Shown here in pieces: positions 36,665-46,003 of a DNA stretch of 64,000 nt. The notes beneath the pieces are model-generated. The model worked only from the letters and a program-made list of their open reading frames with translations, was not told where the DNA came from and did no database searches. Made by a program: the position numbers and the translations under genes. The stretch's first letter is position 1, and each line of letters begins with the position of its first letter. Origin of the DNA: Mesorhizobium muleiense (lineage in GTDB: Bacteria; Pseudomonadota; Alphaproteobacteria; Rhizobiales; Rhizobiaceae); contig NZ_FNEE01000004.1 of assembly GCF_900099905.1 (NCBI RefSeq), forward strand, positions 186,001 to 250,000. The letters run 5' to 3'.

Positions 36665-37339
36665 TCAATAGCAGCCCCGCGACATCCAGACGGCAGGCAC
36701 GGTCTTGATGATGATGCGAATGTCCTCGAACAGCGACCAGTTTTCGACATAGTGGCGATCGAACGCGACACGGCTGTCATAGGAAACGTCATTGCGGCCG
36801 CTGACCTGCCAGAGCCCGGTCAGGCCAGGGCGCGATTTCAGGTAATAGACGGCCGAACTGCCGTAGATTTCGAGCTCGTCACGCACCACCGGGCGAGGAC
36901 CGACAAGGCTCATGTCACCCTGAAGGATGTTGATGATCTGCGGCAGTTCATCGAGGCTGAGCTTCCTCAGCACGGCCCCGACACGCGTGACGCGCGGATC
37001 GTTCTTGAGCTTGCGGGTAGCTATCCATTCGGCCTTGGCGTCCGGGTTGGCGGCAAGGTATGCCGCCAACACCTGTTCGCCATTCTGCACCATAGTGCGA
37101 AACTTGAGGCACGGGAAAATCCGTCCGCCCCGCCCGATCCGCCTGTGACCGTAGAAAATCGGCCCGCCGTCGGAAAACTTGACAAGCAGCGCGACCATCA
37201 CAAACAACGGACTGAGAGCAACCAGCCCAATCAGTGAACCGGCGATATCGAAGCTGCGTTTGAGCAGGCCGCCGATTGGTGGAAAGTCGATACCGGCCTG
37301 TGGAAAATCCGCGTCGGCCGGCTTGGCTACGTCCCTCAT
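36665..37339 (-). CDS. exoY: undecaprenyl-phosphate galactosephosphotransferase (ExoY-like)
   Basis: Adds the first sugar phosphate to the lipid carrier at the inner membrane. The 224-residue protein has one N-terminal membrane segment (SFDIAGSLIGLVALSPLFVMVALLV) and the sugar-transferase catalytic part: FPCLKFRTMV, LRKLSLDELPQIINILQGDMSLVGPRP and RPGLTGLWQVSGRN. GGAG precedes ATG 37339. Galactose is inferred from the ExoY likeness. A PhaR-like site lies 55 bases upstream. Confidence 0.93.
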   Translation of the reverse strand: MRDVAKPADADFPQAGIDFPPIGGLLKRSFDIAGSLIGLVALSPLFVMVALLVKFSDGGPIFYGHRRIGRGGRIFPCLKFRTMVQNGEQVLAAYLAANPDAKAEWIATRKLKNDPRVTRVGAVLRKLSLDELPQIINILQGDMSLVGPRPVVRDELEIYGSSAVYYLKSRPGLTGLWQVSGRNDVSYDSRVAFDRHYVENWSLFEDIRIIIKTVPAVWMSRGCY

Positions 37340-37941
37340 GCATAAACTCCATACGTTGAACGGATGGTTTGCCGCACGATATCAAAAAAATGCTGCATCG
37401 CAACACACAATTCCTTGAGCGCCTGAAATAATCGCGTCATGCATTGATTAAATAATAAACCGATCCTGCGCAAATTTTGGCCTTTTATGGCGCGTTCGTG
37501 ACAAATTATGGGCAACCTTGAAAAAGTTAGTGCCTTTTTGAGGCTGATTTTGGGCGTATCGCTCTTTGTGCCGCGTGGTTGAGAATTATCGTGCTGTAGC
37601 TTTTTAAAATATAAAGCGCTCCTAAAGTAAAATACTGATTAATATTGCGGCTCTTACTGACGTGAGTCCATACCGGGTGATTGGTTGTGATGCCGGGGTG
37701 TGCGTCGCAACATGGCAGAGTCGATCCCCCGAACTTATGCAAAATAATTTGCGGCTGGCCTTGCCCGCTATTGCACACCTTAATAGAGTTGCAAATTGTT
37801 TCTGTCAGAGTATGGACAGCGTGGGAAGGCCGGAAGCAACCGGCCAAAAGGCGGGTGGCCTCAACAAGCTCGCATGGCGAAGGGAGGCTCGGGGTGGTCA
37901 ATCATCGATTTTTGCCCGAGCAGGTTGACGGGCTGTCGGGT
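37340..37941. other. AT-rich regulatory region between exoY and exoX
   Basis: About 600 bases with no supported gene and a much lower GC content than the flanks, especially 37430-37650. The stretch before exoY carries a PhaR-like site. AT-rich spacers of this kind upstream of exo genes are typical targets of MucR/Ros-type silencers; that is an inference. Confidence 0.55.
37394..37405 (-). promoter_or_regulatory. PhaR/AniA-like site before exoY
   Basis: TGCATCGCAACA matches TGCRNYGCASMA at 11 of 12 positions, 55 bases before the exoY start. Confidence 0.4.
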
Positions 37942-38214
37942 ATGTCGCTACCAAAATTCATTATCGGCATGATTTTCGCGCTGGCGATCGTGGTCGCCTG
38001 GTCTTATCTCGACGGCGCTTCGCTAGGCACAACGCTTCTTCGCGCCATAGCCTGCGCCATTGTCATTCAACTGGGCTACTTTCTGCTCGTTTTCGCCATG
38101 GTTGCCAGAAATACCCCGACGTCGGCTGACAAGATTCGCGACGTCGAACGAAAGCTGAGTTCGACCGAAGCGGCCGATGGCGAGAAGTTCAGTGCCAGGA
38201 GAAGCCTCCACTGA
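37942..38214 (+). CDS. exoX: exopolysaccharide production repressor (ExoX-like)
   Basis: A 90-residue inner-membrane protein with two hydrophobic helices (FIIGMIFALAIVVAWSYL, AIACAIVIQLGYFLLVFAMVA) and a charged cytoplasmic tail (KIRDVERKLSSTEAADGEK). This is the layout of ExoX, which in Sinorhizobium lowers EPS output in proportion to ExoY. It is divergent from exoY, as expected. The ATG at 37942 begins the conserved part; the ribosome binding site is weak, so a start a few codons upstream is possible. Confidence 0.8.
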   Translation: MSLPKFIIGMIFALAIVVAWSYLDGASLGTTLLRAIACAIVIQLGYFLLVFAMVARNTPTSADKIRDVERKLSSTEAADGEKFSARRSLH

Positions 38215-38620
38215 CCTGACGGCAGGTAGCGTCGGCCGGGTCCCTGGCGCACTGCTCGCCCGACAGCATCCTGGGCAACCGACTTGTGATTTCCCTTCAG
38301 CCTCGGATTCCCTGGCCACCACTGCCTAAACCCTGTCGATCGACCTGGTGATCAGCGATTCGAGTGCGCTGATCACCCATCCAGAATGGGCAGGGACGGT
38401 GTGCGAAGCGGCCCGCCTATCCGCTGGCATTTCACCGCCCGTCGATTTGCGCCATGACGACCCCGAAAGGAAAGACTGGACGGAGCGAGTGATTTTAACG
38501 ATGCTTCGCACTCGCAGCATAGGCGCCGGCTGACGTTTCGTACAGCCGGGCAGTCAGTGAGAACGAGAGCTGCATTGGGGAGAAAATTCGGAGCTACCTG
38601 TGCAGTCGAGAGGCGAATTG
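38215..38620. other. intergenic stretch after exoX
   Basis: No gene seen. It contains the inverted repeat at 38347-38377 and little else. Confidence 0.45.
38347..38377. terminator. hairpin after exoX
   Basis: GGTGATCAGCG (38347-38357) and its exact complement (38367-38377) form an 11-bp stem with a 9-nt loop. There is no T-run, so it may be a terminator helped by Rho, or a protein-binding palindrome. Confidence 0.4.
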
Positions 38621-39634
38621 ATGACAGAACCGGAAGTCTGCGTGATCATTGCCGCTCGCAACGCGGCGCGGACAATTGCGGTTGCCATCGCATCGGCCTT
38701 GCGCGAGCCGGAGGTGGCCGAAGTCGTCGTCGTCGATGACGCCTCCACTGACGATACCGCGGAAGTCGTTCGAGCGGCCGACGATGGCAGCGGCAGGCTT
38801 TCCGTCATCCGGCTCGACGTCAACGGCGGTCCTTCCTTCGCCCGCAACGCCGCGATCGTCAGTTCCAAATCGCCGTTCATCAGCATTCTGGACGCCGACG
38901 ATTTTTTTCTCGAGGGCAGATTTCGCGAGTTGTTCGCCAGCGCCGATTGGGATTTCGCTGCCGACAACATCATGATGATCAGGGACGATGCGGCGACCGA
39001 CGTTTCGAAAATCACCGCTCCGCGGTTTTCGGCCGATCCGGAATTTCTCGATTTCGAGCGCTTCATCGAAGGCAACATCTCCAGTCGTCGTGTGCAGAGA
39101 GGTGAGTTGGGTTTTCTCAAACCGGTGATCAGCCGCGCTTTTCTGGACCGGCATGGGCTGCGCTATGACGAAAACCTGCGGCTGGGCGAAGACTATGAAC
39201 TCTACGCGCGCGCAGTTGCTTGCGGGGCGCGCTTCAAGGTCATCAGGTCCTGCGGCTACGGCGCGATCGTTCGCGCGGATTCGCTGAGCGGCCAGCACAA
39301 GACGCAGGATCTCAAGCGTCTGGCCGACGCGGATCTGGCGCTGCTGGCGATCGACAGTTTGCCGGAAGGCTCCAAGGCCGTGCTCAGAAAGCACGAACGG
39401 CAGGTGCGCGACAAATATCGGTTGCGAAACTTCCTCGACGTGAAGAACGAGAGAGGGCTGACAGCGGCTGCGGCCTACGCCCTGGCCAGCCAATCCAATC
39501 TCATCCCCATCGTTCGCGGCGTGGCCGCCGACAAGCTGGATGCGCTGTTTCGCCGCGCCGGCTTTGGCTCGAAACAGCCTGTGCCGTCGCGGCGCTTTCT
39601 CATGGCCGCAACCAGCCCGGTCGGCGAGGCTTGA
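38621..39634 (+). CDS. family 2 glycosyltransferase (ExoO-like)
   Basis: A 337-residue GT-A enzyme. The start at 38621 (MTEPEVCVIIAARNAARTIAVAIASAL) opens the family motif. VVVVDDASTDDTAEVV, NGGPSFARNAAI and the metal-binding SILDADDFF follow, and LRLGEDYELYARAV is in the acceptor region. It resembles the ExoO gene at 51883 in length and in the phrase around LGYLKPxxxRxFL, so the two are paralogues. It probably adds one sugar of the repeat unit on the cytoplasmic face. Confidence 0.85.
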   Translation: MTEPEVCVIIAARNAARTIAVAIASALREPEVAEVVVVDDASTDDTAEVVRAADDGSGRLSVIRLDVNGGPSFARNAAIVSSKSPFISILDADDFFLEGRFRELFASADWDFAADNIMMIRDDAATDVSKITAPRFSADPEFLDFERFIEGNISSRRVQRGELGFLKPVISRAFLDRHGLRYDENLRLGEDYELYARAVACGARFKVIRSCGYGAIVRADSLSGQHKTQDLKRLADADLALLAIDSLPEGSKAVLRKHERQVRDKYRLRNFLDVKNERGLTAAAAYALASQSNLIPIVRGVAADKLDALFRRAGFGSKQPVPSRRFLMAATSPVGEA

Positions 39635-39757
39635 TCTGGTCCGCCGGCGCCCCACACCGATCATGTCAACAGGTCCTTACCCTGCCTCAAAGCGATGCGA
39701 ATTTCCGATTCGCCGCACTAGGTGGTTGCCTACTCGCTTTGGGAATGGCATGTATGT

Positions 39758-39769
39758 TGCGGTGCAGCA
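39758..39769 (+). promoter_or_regulatory. PhaR/AniA-like site
   Basis: TGCGGTGCAGCA, a full match to TGCRNYGCASMA, 131 bases before the coiled-coil gene at 39901. Confidence 0.45.
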
Positions 39770-39900
39770 ATTCTGATTGGCTGTTTGAATCGGCCGAAAA
39801 TGTCCGCCTGTCAGAGGAGCTGGACGATGCGACAAGAACTTTTTTGGCCCGGCCGGGCACAAGGGACAGCTTAGGCCGGCTATGACAGGAAACTGAGCGC

Positions 39901-40299
39901 ATGGCCTCGATATTTGGCTTCAGATCAAGGGATCCGGCTCGAGACAGGCAGACCGATATCTCGCGCCTTGACCGCCTGGCAAAGCTGCTTGACCAGATCG
40001 CAGCCGAGATCGAGGCGGAGAAAAACGGGCTTGAGAATCGCTACCGGACCAAGGCCACCAACGCCGCCTTCCTGGTCGAGGCGATGGAAAATGGCGCGGC
40101 CTCCTCCAGCAGATCCTCCGAGGTCAGCGAACTGACGAAGTCGATCCTGAATTACGAGCGGCGCATCGCGGCGCTCGCCCGCCAGAACGAATTGATGAAG
40201 GGTCTCCGGCATTCGCTGGATGCTATCTTCGATGAAAGCGCCCAACCTGGCTCGGCCACCAAGGCCGATTTCGCCAACCCTGCCGCCGGCGCGGGGTGA
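39901..40299 (+). CDS. hypothetical coiled-coil protein of the exo cluster
   Basis: A 132-residue cytoplasmic protein, mostly helical with coiled-coil potential (SRLDRLAKLLDQIAAEIEAEK, SELTKSILNYERRIAALARQNELMKGLRHSL). No catalytic motif and no signal peptide. It lies between a transferase gene and exoK on the same strand, so a structural or regulatory role in EPS synthesis is possible. Not recognised. Confidence 0.65.
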   Translation: MASIFGFRSRDPARDRQTDISRLDRLAKLLDQIAAEIEAEKNGLENRYRTKATNAAFLVEAMENGAASSSRSSEVSELTKSILNYERRIAALARQNELMKGLRHSLDAIFDESAQPGSATKADFANPAAGAG

Positions 40300-40444
40300 A
40301 ATTTCAAAGAGCCTGGCTGGCGCCACTGGGCAAGAAGCAGGCAACCGGGGACGCTACCGGCAGAAGGTCAAGATCAGCTCGTTTCGTCATGGTTTTGAAC
40401 ATCGACTTGGGTTGGGGGGGCGCACAGCACAAGGTGAGTTTGGT

Positions 40445-41314
40445 ATGAACGCGGATTCGAAAAGCACGTCCACCCCAGCAACCGGCGACCGGCCGTTCAC
40501 GCGCATGATGAGGCAAGGGAAACTGAGGCAGCTATGTTCGGGCGGAGCGTTTCTGCTGGTCGCACTCGGCAGCCTGGTTGCGGGCCCGACCCCTTCCCGT
40601 TCGCAGGACATCCCGACTGCGCCATCGTTCGTCGATGATTTCACCAGCTTCGACCGGGCGCGTTGGTACATTGCCGACGGCTGGGCGAACGGCAAGTATC
40701 AGAACTGCATCTGGTCCAAAAGACAGGTCAAGCTTTCCAATGGCATGCTGACGCTCGGTTTCGAAAAGCAGAAGGTGAAGGATCGCGACTTTGCCTGCGG
40801 CGAGGTCCAATCCAAGCAGCGCTTCGGCTATGGCACCTATGAGGCGCGGATGAAAACCGATTCGGGCTCTGGCATCAACGCCTCCTTCTTCACCTACATC
40901 GGCCCAACCGACAAGCAGCCGTGGGATGAAATCGACTTCGAGGTGCTGACCAAGGACACCTCCAAAGTGCAGGTCAACGCCTACATCGCCGGCAAGGGCA
41001 ATAACGAGAAAGTGGTCGATGTAGCTGGCGGCACCGACAAGGCTTTTAACGATTACGCCTTCGTCTGGGAGAAGGACCGGCTGCGCTGGTACGTCAATGG
41101 CGAGCTGGTGAACACGATCACCGATCCGGCAAAGCTGCCCAGCCATGCGCAAAAGATATTTTTTAGCCTCTGGGGCAGCAACACGATGAAGGAATGGCTC
41201 GGGCCGTTTTCGGATCCGGGTCGCAAGCTTACCTTGCAAGTGGATCGCATCGCATTCACGGCGCTCGGCCAGCCATGCCAGTTTCCGGAATCGCTGGCAT
41301 GCAGCATTAAGTAG
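40445..41314 (+). CDS. exoK: endo-beta-glycanase, GH16 (ExoK-like)
   Basis: A 289-residue exported enzyme. A long basic leader precedes the hydrophobic segment LCSGGAFLLVALGSLVAG (about 30-47), then the GH16 domain begins SFVDDFTSFDRARWYIADGW. The catalytic set is WDEIDFE (E162, D164, E166). In Sinorhizobium ExoK cuts nascent succinoglycan to low-molecular-weight forms. AAGGTGAG lies upstream of ATG 40445. It is 61 bases before ugd. Confidence 0.9.
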   Translation: MNADSKSTSTPATGDRPFTRMMRQGKLRQLCSGGAFLLVALGSLVAGPTPSRSQDIPTAPSFVDDFTSFDRARWYIADGWANGKYQNCIWSKRQVKLSNGMLTLGFEKQKVKDRDFACGEVQSKQRFGYGTYEARMKTDSGSGINASFFTYIGPTDKQPWDEIDFEVLTKDTSKVQVNAYIAGKGNNEKVVDVAGGTDKAFNDYAFVWEKDRLRWYVNGELVNTITDPAKLPSHAQKIFFSLWGSNTMKEWLGPFSDPGRKLTLQVDRIAFTALGQPCQFPESLACSIK

Positions 41315-41375
41315 AGACCAATCTGAACCGGCCGGGCCGAAAGCGCTCCGAAGTCTTGAACAGGAATGAAATCAA

Positions 41376-42707
41376 ATGAATTTGACGGTCTTTGGAATCG
41401 GCTATGTCGGTCTGGTGCAGGCGGCGGTGCTTGCCGAAGTCGGCCATCAGGTATTATGCGTCGACATCGACGTGAAAAAGGTGGAGCGGCTCAATCAGGG
41501 CCTCATTCCGATTTTCGAGCCCGGGCTCGAAAACCTCGTCAAGGAGAACCATGCGGCCGGCCGCATCAAGTTCACCACCGACGCCGCGGCCGCCGTCAAG
41601 CATGGCCAGATCCAGATGATCGCTGTCGGCACGCCTCCGGGCGAAGATGGTTCGGCCGACCTCAAATATGTGCTGGCCGTTGCCGAGGCCATCGGCCGGG
41701 AGATGGATGCGCCCAAGATCGTCGTCGGCAAGTCGACCGTGCCGGTCGGCACCTGCGAAAAGATTAAGGCCAGGATCGCCGTGACGCTGAAGGCGCGGGG
41801 CCGCGAGGATCTTACTTTCGACGTCGCCTCCAATCCGGAATTCCTCAAGGAAGGCTCCGCGGTGGCCGACTGCATGAAGCCCGACCGCATTATCGTCGGC
41901 ACCGGCAGCGAGGACACCGAGGCGGTGATGCGTGAGCTTTACGCTCCATTCAACCGCAACCACGAGAAGATGATCGTGATGGATGTGCGCAGCGCCGAAT
42001 TCACCAAATACGCGGCCAATTGCATGCTGGCGACCAAGATCAGCTTCATGAACGAAATGGCCAATCTGGCCGAGGAACTCGGCGCCGACATCGAGGAGGT
42101 CCGCAAGGGCATCGGCAGCGATCCGCGCATCGGCTACCACTTCATCTATCCGGGCCTCGGTTATGGCGGCTCGTGCTTCCCCAAGGATGTGCGCGCCCTG
42201 ATCAAGACCGCCGAAGGCGTCAAATTCGATGCCAAGCTGCTGCGCGCCGTCGAGGAACGCAACAACGAACAGAAATCGGTCCTGTTCGATAAGGTGAACC
42301 GCTGTTTCAACGGCAATCTGAAGGGCAAGACTTTTGCGCTGTGGGGCCTGGCGTTCAAGCCCAATACCGACGACATGCGTGAGGCGCCGGCTCGGGTCTT
42401 GATGGAAGCGCTCTGGAAGGCCGGCGCCAAAGTGCAGGCTTACGATCCCGAGGCGATGCAGGAATGCCAGGCCGTCTACGGACTGCGCGAGGATCTGCTC
42501 TTGTGCGGGACCAAGGAGGCAGCGCTGCGTGGCGCCGATGCGCTCATGATCGCCACCGAGTGGAAGAATTTTAAGGCACCGTCGTTCGACGCGATCAAGG
42601 ATGCGCTGTCCACGCCGATCATCTTCGACGGTCGAAACCTCTACGACCCCAAGGTCATCGCTCGCTACGGCATCGAATATCACTCGATCGGCAGGATGGC
42701 GGCGTGA
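41376..42707 (+). CDS. ugd: UDP-glucose 6-dehydrogenase
   Basis: Oxidises UDP-glucose to UDP-glucuronate with two NAD. The 443-residue protein has the Rossmann motif [19 protein letters not shown] at its start, the catalytic Cys in [14 protein letters not shown] (about residue 267) and the C-terminal [17 protein letters not shown]. Its presence in the cluster suggests that the EPS carries glucuronate, unlike classic succinoglycan. Confidence 0.96.
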   Translation: MNLTVFGIGYVGLVQAAVLAEVGHQVLCVDIDVKKVERLNQGLIPIFEPGLENLVKENHAAGRIKFTTDAAAAVKHGQIQMIAVGTPPGEDGSADLKYVLAVAEAIGREMDAPKIVVGKSTVPVGTCEKIKARIAVTLKARGREDLTFDVASNPEFLKEGSAVADCMKPDRIIVGTGSEDTEAVMRELYAPFNRNHEKMIVMDVRSAEFTKYAANCMLATKISFMNEMANLAEELGADIEEVRKGIGSDPRIGYHFIYPGLGYGGSCFPKDVRALIKTAEGVKFDAKLLRAVEERNNEQKSVLFDKVNRCFNGNLKGKTFALWGLAFKPNTDDMREAPARVLMEALWKAGAKVQAYDPEAMQECQAVYGLREDLLLCGTKEAALRGADALMIATEWKNFKAPSFDAIKDALSTPIIFDGRNLYDPKVIARYGIEYHSIGRMAA

Positions 42708-42796
42708 GATCAGGCGGACAGGCCGGTGGCTAGGACATCAAGGACGATCGCGAAGGCTTCGATGAACGCGCTCGTGTCAACAAGGGGTCTTCTCTG

Positions 42797-44257
42797 ATGG
42801 TGCTGGGCATCAGGCCGGAACAGATCGCCAACGAGCATTTCGATCTTGTCGCAGTCGGTTCCGGTTTCGGTTCGGCCTTCTTCCTGCATGCGTTCGCCAA
42901 GCAGCGAAAGGCACGCATTCTGGTTCTGGAATGGGGCGGGCACAACACGCATGAATGGCAGCTCGAGCAGAACGTCAACACCGACATCGAGGACAAGACC
43001 ACCTACAAGACCAACTCTGACAAGCCGTGGAATTACACCATCGGATTGGGTGGCGGAACGAATTGCTGGTTCGCCCAGACGCCGCGCTTTCACCCGAACG
43101 ACTTCAGGCTGAAAAGCCTCTACGGCGTCGGTAACGACTGGCCGATCAGCTATGACGAGCTCGAGCCGTTTTACTGCGATGCAGAGGACGTCATGTCGAT
43201 TTCAGGCGACCCCGACATGGCGGCGATGATGCCGCGTTCCAGGCCATTTCCCCAGCCACCGCATCACATGTCGACGCCGGACCGAATGATGAAAGCGGCG
43301 CAGCCGGACCAGCATTTTGTCATGCCGACAGCCCGCGCGCGCGTGCCGACCGCGCAACGGTCTTCTTGCTGCGCCAACTTGCGGTGCGGATTATGCCCGG
43401 TCGATGCCAAATTCACCGCCAACAATGGCCTGATGCACGTCTTCGAGCATCCCGACGTTGCGGTCTGCCTTGGCGCTGAAGTGCGCCGGCTCGACCATAT
43501 CGGCGGTTCGGTCCGTTCGGTCGCATTCGTGCATGAGGGCAAGGAATATTCGGTCAGCGGCGATCTTTTCATACTGGGCGCCAATGCCATCCAGAGCCCG
43601 GCGATCATGTTGCGGTCCGGCCTGTCGGGCGAATTCGTCGGGCGCGGCCTGCACGAATCCTACGGATGGAATTTCGAAGCCTATCTCGACGGTGTCGATA
43701 ATTTCGACGGAAGCACCATCACCACCGGTTTGAATTTCGGCCTTTATGACGGCGCTCACAGATCGGACCATGCGGCGGCGCTGGTCTATTTCGAAAACCG
43801 CTGGCAGCACGGGATGCGCCCTGAAAAGGGACGTGTCCGTCAGACGCTTCCCATCATCATTGTTACCGAAGACCTGCTCGACCCGGAAAATCTCGTGATT
43901 CTCGACGAGGATGAAAACGCCTTCGTCAGTTTCGCGGGAGCATCCGACTATGCGGTCAAGGGCATGGCGCGGGCAAAGGAGAAATTGGCGGCGCTTCTGG
44001 CGCCGCTGCCGGTCGAAGAGATCTTCGATCGCGGCATCCGGCGCACCGAGTCGCATGTCCAGGGCACGTTGCGGATGGGCTCGAGCCCGGCGGATTCGGT
44101 GGTCGATCGGGACATGATCCACCATCAGCTCAGGAACCTGGTTGTCGTCGGCTCGAGCACATATCCAAGCTGTTCCTGCGCCAACCCGAGCCTGACGGCG
44201 GCAGCCCTCTCCCTGCGGGCGGCGAGCCGGATAGCAGGAAAGGAAATGGCCGGATGA
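42797..44257 (+). CDS. GMC-family FAD oxidoreductase, FAD-glucose-dehydrogenase-like catalytic subunit
   Basis: A 486-residue flavoenzyme. The FAD motif is FDLVAVGSGFGSAFFLHAF (15-33). GLGGGTNCWFAQTPRF follows. A cysteine set CC-x4-C-x2-C (C191, C192, C197, C200) matches the place of the [3Fe-4S] cluster of bacterial FAD-glucose dehydrogenases. The C terminus has HVQGTLRMGS and SCANPSLTAAALSL typical of GMC enzymes. It has no signal peptide and overlaps the next gene, a Tat-signal small subunit that could carry it across the membrane. No cytochrome c subunit is present. The substrate is unknown. Confidence 0.8.
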   Translation: MVLGIRPEQIANEHFDLVAVGSGFGSAFFLHAFAKQRKARILVLEWGGHNTHEWQLEQNVNTDIEDKTTYKTNSDKPWNYTIGLGGGTNCWFAQTPRFHPNDFRLKSLYGVGNDWPISYDELEPFYCDAEDVMSISGDPDMAAMMPRSRPFPQPPHHMSTPDRMMKAAQPDQHFVMPTARARVPTAQRSSCCANLRCGLCPVDAKFTANNGLMHVFEHPDVAVCLGAEVRRLDHIGGSVRSVAFVHEGKEYSVSGDLFILGANAIQSPAIMLRSGLSGEFVGRGLHESYGWNFEAYLDGVDNFDGSTITTGLNFGLYDGAHRSDHAAALVYFENRWQHGMRPEKGRVRQTLPIIIVTEDLLDPENLVILDEDENAFVSFAGASDYAVKGMARAKEKLAALLAPLPVEEIFDRGIRRTESHVQGTLRMGSSPADSVVDRDMIHHQLRNLVVVGSSTYPSCSCANPSLTAAALSLRAASRIAGKEMAG

Positions 44258-44703
44258 CCAAGGTTTCGCGACGCGCGGCACTGGCCATCATGGCTGGCGG
44301 AGTTGCTTCGACCGGCATCGCCTACGCCACCGTTTCCTCGCTTTCGGACGAAGACCTGGTGCGCGTCACGCTCGAAAGATATTTCGGCAGGCTGAACATG
44401 CGCATCGAACATTTGCAGCAGTTCGTCCTGGAATTCCAGAAGCGGAACCCCTGGATATTTCCAAACACAAAGCTGGGCGATGCTGTCACTGTGCTTGAGG
44501 CGCTGAAATTGGGTGCCGCACGCCGGTTTCTGCCCGAACAGAAAAAAGAGGACCTGAGGCATTTCGACCGCTGGGTCATTGCCGAGTTCCATATGCTGAC
44601 CGACTACGCCCGGCGCAGTTCGCCAGCCGACCCGGTCCGGTTCACCGGATGGCAGCCGTGTACCAATCCGTTCGCCAATTTGGAGACGCAGCAGGATGCT
44701 TGA
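44254..44703 (+). CDS. Tat-exported small subunit (gluconate/FAD-GDH subunit-3-like)
   Basis: A 149-residue protein starting within the stop of the GMC gene (ATGA overlap). The N terminus has a Tat-style signal: SRRAALAIMAGGVASTGIAYA. The mature part is helical, with no metal motif apart from one Cys near the end (GWQPCTNPF). In FAD-GDH and gluconate dehydrogenase, such a subunit escorts the cofactor-bearing large subunit through the Tat pore. That role is inferred from layout. Confidence 0.7.
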   Translation: MTKVSRRAALAIMAGGVASTGIAYATVSSLSDEDLVRVTLERYFGRLNMRIEHLQQFVLEFQKRNPWIFPNTKLGDAVTVLEALKLGAARRFLPEQKKEDLRHFDRWVIAEFHMLTDYARRSSPADPVRFTGWQPCTNPFANLETQQDA

Positions 44704-44783
44704 AGCGGTTCGCAAGCCAGCATCCGTAAATAAGCCGTGCGTCATTGCCCGTAAACTTGAGAATGCGACAAGGAGCCGAAACC

Positions 44784-45863
44784 ATGAAAGTGCTTTTTGC
44801 AGGCGGTAACGGTTACACGCCCCAGTTCAGCGGCGGTGTCCAGTCCAGCACCCATCACCTTGCCGAACAGTTGCGCGAGCACGGGCATGAGGCTTCGGTG
44901 CTCGCCGCCCTGTTCGGCCAGGGCGTCTTCGGCTACAAGGCGCGCGCCAAGATGAAGCTTTTGAGGCAGCGCGCTGTCATCGACAGCTTTCCAGGCTATC
45001 CGGTCGTGCGCGCCTGGTTTCCCTGGGAGGCGGCGGGTTTCGCCGTCGAAAAGCTGAGGCCGGATGTCGCCGTGGTCCAGTGCCACAAGTCGGTTCCGAT
45101 CGGCAAGGCGCTGCAGGCCGAAGGCGTGCCGCTAGTCGTCTATCTCAGGAATGTCGAGTTCCACGAATTGGGCGGCGATCTGCGCGAGCTGCATTCGGCG
45201 CTCTACATAGCCAATTCCGAGTTCACGGCGCGCACCTACAAGGCAAAATTCGATATCGATTCGACGGTTATACCGCCGACCATCAATCCCGCGCTCTACC
45301 GCACGCCGACGACGGGCGAGTTTGTCACGCTGATCAACCCCTATGAGGAAAAAGGTTTCGAGCTTGCGGTGCGCATCGCCGCCGCCTGCTCTGAAATCCC
45401 GTTCCTGTTCGTCGAAAGCTGGAAGCTTGACGATGATCATCGGGCCCGGATCGAGCAGACGATCGCGCCGCTCGGCAACGTCACCCTGGAGAGCCGGACC
45501 AACGACATGAAGACGGTCTACGGCCGCACGAAAATCCTGCTGGCTCCCAGCAAATGGGAAGAGGCCTGGGGTCGGGTGGCGTCGGAAGCCCATTGCAGCG
45601 GCATTCCAGTCGTCGGCTCGCGTCGTGGCGGCCTGCCCGAAGCGATCGGCTCCGGTGGCGTGGTGCTGGATTACGATGCCCCACTCGCCGACTGGGTGGC
45701 AGTGGTCAGGCGTCTGTGGACCGACAGCCTGGAATATGGGCGGCTTTCAGCGGCGGCGCGTGCATTCTCCGAGCGCCCGGAACTCGATCCGGCGGGTCAA
45801 TTCGCGACCTTCTTCTCGATGCTGGAGAGGGCGACACAACGGCCTTCGCGGCAAGCCGCCTAA
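44784..45863 (+). CDS. family 4 glycosyltransferase
   Basis: A 359-residue GT-B transferase with AAGGAG eight bases before ATG 44784. The N-terminal glycine-rich region is FAGGNGYTPQFSGGVQSSTHHLAEQL. The C-terminal nucleotide-sugar part has LLAPSKWEEAWGRVASEAHCSGIPVVGSRRGGLPEAIG, the retaining GT4 E-x7-E-like region. It probably adds a sugar to the lipid-linked repeat; the sugar is not predictable. Confidence 0.87.
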   Translation: MKVLFAGGNGYTPQFSGGVQSSTHHLAEQLREHGHEASVLAALFGQGVFGYKARAKMKLLRQRAVIDSFPGYPVVRAWFPWEAAGFAVEKLRPDVAVVQCHKSVPIGKALQAEGVPLVVYLRNVEFHELGGDLRELHSALYIANSEFTARTYKAKFDIDSTVIPPTINPALYRTPTTGEFVTLINPYEEKGFELAVRIAAACSEIPFLFVESWKLDDDHRARIEQTIAPLGNVTLESRTNDMKTVYGRTKILLAPSKWEEAWGRVASEAHCSGIPVVGSRRGGLPEAIGSGGVVLDYDAPLADWVAVVRRLWTDSLEYGRLSAAARAFSERPELDPAGQFATFFSMLERATQRPSRQAA

Positions 45864-45865
45864 CC

Positions 45866-45990
45866 CATGTCGCGCAAAAGCATTCCCTCGGGCCTGACCC
45901 TGGGCGGCCTGACCCGAGGGTGCGTAGCGGTTTTGCGATAACGACTGCATAAAACAAAACAAAGCGCGCGTCGCGTGACGCGCTTTAAGT
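45866..45990. repeat. rhizobial intergenic repeat (RIME/REP-like) with terminator end
   Basis: CATGTCGCGCAAAAG opens the element, and GCGGTTTTGCGATAACGAC carries the inverted CGCAAAA/TTTTGCG pair (45873-45879 with 45931-45937). AAAGCGCG and CGCGCTTT (45961-45986) close it. An inner CCCTCGGG/CCCGAGGG hairpin (45885-45920) looks like a later insertion. The last hairpin has A/T runs on both sides and can terminate both convergent neighbours. Confidence 0.65.
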
Positions 45991-46003
45991 CCCGAAACCA
46001 GGT

